From the NCBI GenBank assembly GCA_903813345.2, contig CAIIXF020000010.1:32973425-33035424 (forward strand): a stretch of 62,000 nucleotides of DNA, read 5' to 3'. Made by a program: the position numbers and the translations under genes. Source of the stretch: Owenia fusiformis. Its lineage: Eukaryota; Annelida; Polychaeta; Sabellida; Oweniidae. The notes beneath the pieces were generated by a model, which ran no database searches, was not told the origin of the DNA, and was given only the letters and a program-made list of their open reading frames with translations. Positions 57,669 through 62,000 of this stretch are shown here, piece by piece (positions within the stretch are counted from its first letter, which is position 1; each line of letters opens with the position of its first letter).

Positions 57669-57750
57669 ATGGTATTCCATATGCTGTATAAGAGACTCAA
57701 GATTCATTTGGCAACAGGATTCCATGATTGGCTCAACCGAAATACCTGAA
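57669..57750 (+). CDS. Candidate host exon just right of the 10.4-kb element
   Basis: An open stretch between a good acceptor (TTTTACCTACAG, ending 57668) and a strong donor (GAA then GTGAGT, 57751). In one frame it is open throughout (WYSICCIRDSRFIW...); in another it begins MVFHMLYKRLK and meets TGA just before the donor. No family recognised. Evidence is splice signals only. Confidence 0.25.
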
Positions 57751-58739
57751 GTGAGTTGATTACCAAAACCACAAAACTGACATGCCTATGGTTAATGTAC
57801 ATAATACTTAACAATATATGCATATCAGACGTTCCAAATCCCCTTCAGTATCGAGTAAGAAGGATGTTATGAAAACAATTTATGATCAGCCAAGTGAGTG
57901 ATTTTACCATGTGGATTCTAATGATATGTTCTTTGCATTTCAGAGTGGTTGGGTTTACATGGTTTTAATGTCCTTCATTTCGAACTCCTAAATTTCAAAT
58001 CATAACAAACCACCTTGTAGAACATCATGAAGAAAAGAGATGAAGAGATTACTGAAAATAGAGGCAAATTTAGAATGATAACAAGAAATTTCTCTGGAAT
58101 AATACCAAATGAAGTGAAATCAATAAATAAACACATACTTGTAGAAAGTGATGAATTTATGACAATTTCAGTGATTGAGAATAATCAAATTAAATGATCC
58201 AAAATCTCTAGATTCAACTGCTTCAAAACAAAATAAAATTACCATCATTAGAGATAATAGCATGGTTTCACTTCACACTTTGTAGTTTCTCTAAAAAACG
58301 CCCAATGGGCATACATTTTGCATTCTCAAGCTAATCAACTATAGACCTTAGTTGAAAATTGATCAATAAATCGACTGAATATTGAACTTTAGAGGAGCTT
58401 TCGCTTATACCTGTCATTTATATATGACCCAAGTTAGCCACCTCGTGGTGAAACTGAGAACTGACTACTGGCATCTACTGAAGGTTATTATGTCATTACA
58501 TTTTAATATAATTTATTTATACCTTGCTGCAAAAGAATGATTAAACGGGTTTACGAAAAAGACCGACCCCACCGACCACCGACCGGTCAGTATTTTCCAA
58601 TGATAGCCTCAAAACAGGGTTTGAAGAAAATGTGTAAAAGACCAACCATATCATGTAAAAGACAGAACATATTTGTAGCCTTAGAATATTAACTAGAAGA
58701 TTGCAAGCAATCTTACGGAGGCCCCGTAGGCTTTTTTGA
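57751..58739. other. No gene seen
   Basis: AT-rich sequence without open frames of note. Confidence 0.4.
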
Positions 58740-59814
58740 ACATTTAAAGGTCAGCCAAAGGTCAAATCTTAAATACAAGGACATATATGAACTCCAGGCA
58801 TCTTGTAGATGATTTTTAAAAAAAAGTTTGGTCAATTTGAAGCAATGTGAAATTTGACCTTGAAAAATTTCAACATTAGACCTTTTTCAGTTTTTGAGGT
58901 CCAATATCTCAAAACTGGTGCAGAATTTTAATAGATAATCAATTGTTATTATGTGTTAAACCTTTAGAGGAATATATATCCTGACTTTAATTCAAAAATA
59001 TTGATTTGTAGTCACAAACTTTGAGAAACTTAGAAAAAACAGTTTGTGATCTTGTTTGATGACCTTGACCTTTGACCTTACAGATTTTACTTTTTTAGAC
59101 CTCAGTATATCTTTTCTGATTGAAGAAACCTAAATTTGAATCCAGAAAATCAATTTGAAAAATTAACTTTTTTGACCTTTCGAAGGTCAATGAAGGTCAA
59201 CTAAAGGTCATAATTCAAAACTAAGGTCAGATTTGAGTTCCTGAGATCTTGTAGATGCTTTTTAAAAAAAAGTTTGGTCAATTTAGAGCAAGTTGAAATT
59301 TGACCTTGAAAAATTTTGAAATTTGACCTTTTTTCAGTTTTTGAGTTCTAATATCTCAAAACTGGAGCAAAATTTTAATAAATAGTCAATTGCTAATATG
59401 TGTAGAACCTTTAGAGGAATATATATTCTGACTTTCAGTAAAAAAAATTGATTTGTAGTCTCCAATTTTGAGAAACTTAGAAAACACAGCTTGTGATTTC
59501 GTTTGATGACCTTGACCTTTGACCTTGCAAATTTTACTTTTTTTAGACCTCAGAAGATCTTTTGTGAATAAATATACCTAAATTTGAATCCAGAAAATCG
59601 ATTTGAAAAATCAACTTTTTTGACCTTTCGGAGGTCACTGAAGGTCAATCAAAGGTCAAAGGTCAAAAGTAAGGTCAGATTTGGAATCCTGAGAACTTGT
59701 AGATGAGTTTTAAAAAAAAATTTGGTCAATTTGAAGCAAGTTGAAAAAATACCTTTTTTGACCTTTTTTTGACATTCAATATCTCAAAATCTAGGCAAAA
59801 TTTCTCTAGATGGC
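58740..59814. repeat. 447-bp tandem repeat rich in AGGTCA/TGACCT
   Basis: Two full units and a partial third. The AAAACTGG.GCA.AATTTTAATA marker recurs at 58911 and 59358, 447 bp apart. Each unit contains GATGACCTTGACCTTTGACC. TGACCTTTGACCT lies at 59066-59078 and 59513-59525, and AGGTCAAAGGTCA at 59653-59665. These are perfect direct repeats spaced by one base (DR1). Related inverted sequence is at 12905-13170. Confidence 0.85.
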
Positions 59815-60118
59815 CAAGGAGGATTGGCTCCCAGAGTGCAACATCGATATTCTGTCCCATATATGGGCATGTCGTGCTACAAAATTTGAATTCCAACAGC
59901 CGCCATTTTGTTCACTTCAACATTTGAATCGTAAATTTGGGTCTTATTTCCTAACGAAAAATTCCAAAACTCACAGGAAATGATTGAGATATTGGTTCAA
60001 ATCTTTTGAACTGTTTATTTTGAATTTATAATCGGTTATAATTTCAGAAAATAACGACATCTCGGCGTTTTCATTGTTGGAAAATATCGACTTCGATTCT
60101 GGGAGCCAATCCTCCTTG
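59815..60118. mobile_element. 304-bp MITE with perfect TIRs
   Basis: The terminal repeats are exact: CAAGGAGGATTGGCTCCCAG plus one more base, and the complement. The flanks CTAGATGGC (59806-59814) and CTAGACGGC (60119-60127) form a 9-bp duplication with one mismatch. It interrupts the third unit of the AGGTCA-rich repeat. Mutator-like or hAT-like by duplication length. Confidence 0.85.
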
Positions 60119-60437
60119 CTAGACGGCAAAATTCTAAGACTAATAGAATACTAATATCAGCCAAAAATATTTAAGTGTAGTGTCAGGATTTGAGAAACTT
60201 GAAAAAAACTTAGATTTGACCTAGATTTTGACCTTTGACCTTGACCTAGATAAAAATTCCTTTCCCGCCAAGTTCAGCCCAGGTCCCTAGTAGGACTATG
60301 TAGTACCTAGTTAAAAGGTAGTTGGAAGTAGGAGAAAAAGAGGGAGGAAGAATAAATAATAATAAAGAATAATAATAACTAGATTGGTAAATTGAACAAA
60401 GTTCAATTTAAGACTCCAGATTGATTTACTTGTGTAA
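60119..60437. repeat. Remainder of the AGGTCA/TGACCT repeat and junk
   Basis: Includes another TGACCTTTGACCT (60229-60241) and then an AATAAT-rich stretch. No gene. Confidence 0.6.
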
Positions 60438-60640
60438 AGAGCTGAGTAAGTAACTGAGTAGGAAGCTGAGTAAGTAGATGATTAAGTAATTGAGTAAGTA
60501 GCTTAGTAGGCAGCTGAGTAAGTAGCTGAGTAAGCAACTGAGTAGGTAGCTGAGTAAGTAGCTAAGTATGTAGCTGAGTAGGTAGCTGAGAAGTAGATAG
60601 CTAAGTAGGTAGCCGAGTAGGTAGGTAGGTAAGTAGGAAT
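60438..60640. repeat. 12-bp minisatellite (GAGTAAGTAGCT)
   Basis: About 16 imperfect units of GAGTAAGTAGCT/GAGTAGGTAGCT, with shortened units toward the right end. Confidence 0.9.
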
Positions 60641-60673
60641 ATTTGACCGGTAGTCAGATTGATATTTGATTTG

Positions 60674-61622
60674 CAGATTCGGATTCCTGAGAAAATTCTA
60701 CCCTTAATTCATAACTCATACGTTAAATTTGGAGAACCTCTCATGTTGACCTACATTTTGGGCACTATATCTCAAAAGTGAGTCAAAATACTTTCTGACG
60801 GCAAAAGGCTAACACTATTAGCACACTCTTTGCTACCTGTATACAAAATTTTGAAGCAAATAATTAAAGTGTAGTGTCAGAATCGCAAAAATAAGTAAAA
60901 ACTATAAATTTGACCTAGATTTTGACCTAGGCATTTTGGTGTCCAAATTTTGAAGCAAGATAGCTTTTGAGGTCCCTTTCTTTTATAGGCTTTCATTATG
61001 TAAAGCTGTACTCAGTCTATATCTCATATTTTACACTTCAAAAAAATATTTTTCCCATTGCCATAACATGGGGCACCAAATTTAGCCATTTTTGAGCTTT
61101 AAAAACGCCATAACTTCTGAACGGGAAGTCAGAACGAAATTTGTTTTGGAGATTCGGATTCCTGAGAAAATTTTACCCCTAATTCATAACACATACGTTA
61201 AATTTAGCGAATTTTTAATTTGACCTACTTTTTGGACACGGCATAACTTCGTAACCGGAAGTCGGATCGAATTTTGGTTTGCAGATTCGGATTCCTGGGA
61301 AAGTTCTACCCTTAATTCATAGCTCATATGTTAAATTTGGAGAACTTTTTATTTTGACCTACATTTCGGACACCATATCTCAAAAGTGAGTCAAAATACT
61401 TTCTGACGGCAAAAGGCTAACACTATTAGCACACTCTTTGCTACCTGTATACAAAATATTGAAGCAAATTATTAAAGTGTAGTGTCAGAATCATAAAAAT
61501 AAGGAAAAGCTGTGAATTTGACCTAGATTTTGACTAGGCATTTTGGTGTCCAAATTTTGAAGTTATGTAGCTTTTGAGGTCCCCTTCTTTTATAAGCATT
61601 CATTATGTTAAGCTGTACTCAC
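60674..61622. repeat. Direct repeat pair (~340 bp) spaced by about 608 bp
   Basis: 60674-61015 and 61284-61622 share AGATTCGGATTCCTG, GTGAGTCAAAATACTTTCTG, CACTCTTTGCTACCTGTATA and AATTTGACCTAGATTTTGAC. A shorter third copy of the first block starts at about 61150. Non-coding, TGACCT-containing, related in style to 58740-59814. Confidence 0.8.
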
Positions 61623-62000
61623 ACAAGACAAAATCGTATGGAATAAATTGCACTAAGATGGTTATTAAGCTTGGTATTATGGTCTTACTAGTGGTTATTA
61701 TTGAGTAATGGTACAGGTATCCGATATGGTATTGCAGCTTACACTTAAGTAATGGTACACGTATCCTTGGATTTTAGGCCCGAATACCGAGGTTTATTTT
61801 TTTGATTATCGTGTATTATTATTTTGTGTTAATATTAGTTAACCATCTAACTATTGGCTACCTTCTGCATTCGTTTGACTTCGCTTCTTAAAATAGAGCT
61901 TCGTCTTCGTCTTGTAGTTTAACTACATGTAGACTCTGCACGCAGGGTAACTATTGGCATGATATTGATAACCTTGTTATATTAATATAGCGCATAGGCG
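61623..62000. other. No gene seen
   Basis: AT-rich right edge of the window. AAGTAATGGTACACGTATCC-type words occur twice (about 61704 and 61747). Nothing else was recognised. Confidence 0.4.

Overview
This is AT-rich eukaryotic DNA, almost certainly from an aquatic invertebrate animal. The evidence is a spliced scavenger-receptor cysteine-rich (SRCR) domain at the left edge, a Ty3/gypsy retrotransposon of the 'K02A2.6-like' kind common in invertebrates, an L1/Tx1-like LINE, a decayed Polinton (Maverick), and a very high density of small inverted-repeat transposons. The sequence does not tell me whether it is an echinoderm, hemichordate, mollusc or something else. There are two 500-N assembly gaps (23957-24456 and 41501-42000). 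No rRNA, canonical tRNA, CRISPR or bacterial-type operon is visible.

Layout. 1-511: the end of an SRCR domain in two exons, with a phase-compatible candidate next exon at 5852-5976. 1038-5704: two small DNA transposons. 5947-7107: a ~74-bp satellite that starts on the 3' end of that candidate exon; a second array of it lies at 12268-12900. 7875-8820: a transposon with AACGTT-rich internal repeats. 13195-23956: one gypsy copy on the minus strand (copy 1), split by a 6.39-kb DNA transposon (16809-23198) with ~294-bp terminal inverted repeats (TIRs). 24457-33555: a broken LINE on the plus strand, split by a second, intact gypsy copy (copy 2, 26747-31675) with identical LTRs and a 5-bp target duplication. 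34576-35002: long perfect palindromes and a 9-bp minisatellite. 37354-38583: three neighbouring Polinton genes, all or mostly broken. 42001-47143: a ~765-bp tandem array with a 1450-bp transposon inside one unit. 47229-57610: a 10.4-kb segment bounded by imperfect TIRs and an exact 9-bp target duplication (Mutator-like). 58740-61622: tandem repeats dense in AGGTCA/TGACCT half-sites, with a 304-bp MITE and a 12-bp minisatellite.

How it fits together. The window reads as a stratified nest of mobile elements, and several insertions can be dated or proven because an unoccupied copy is also present. The best case is the 6.39-kb element. Gypsy copy 2 supplies the empty site, which shows that insertion was exactly between AAA and TTT with no target duplication. 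This is the published hallmark of the rare Spy transposons. Its host gypsy is nearly identical to copy 2, so the move was recent, yet the element carries no recognisable transposase and contains other nested MITEs. Host coding capacity looks small: the SRCR exons, plus two low-confidence candidate exons flanking the 10.4-kb element.
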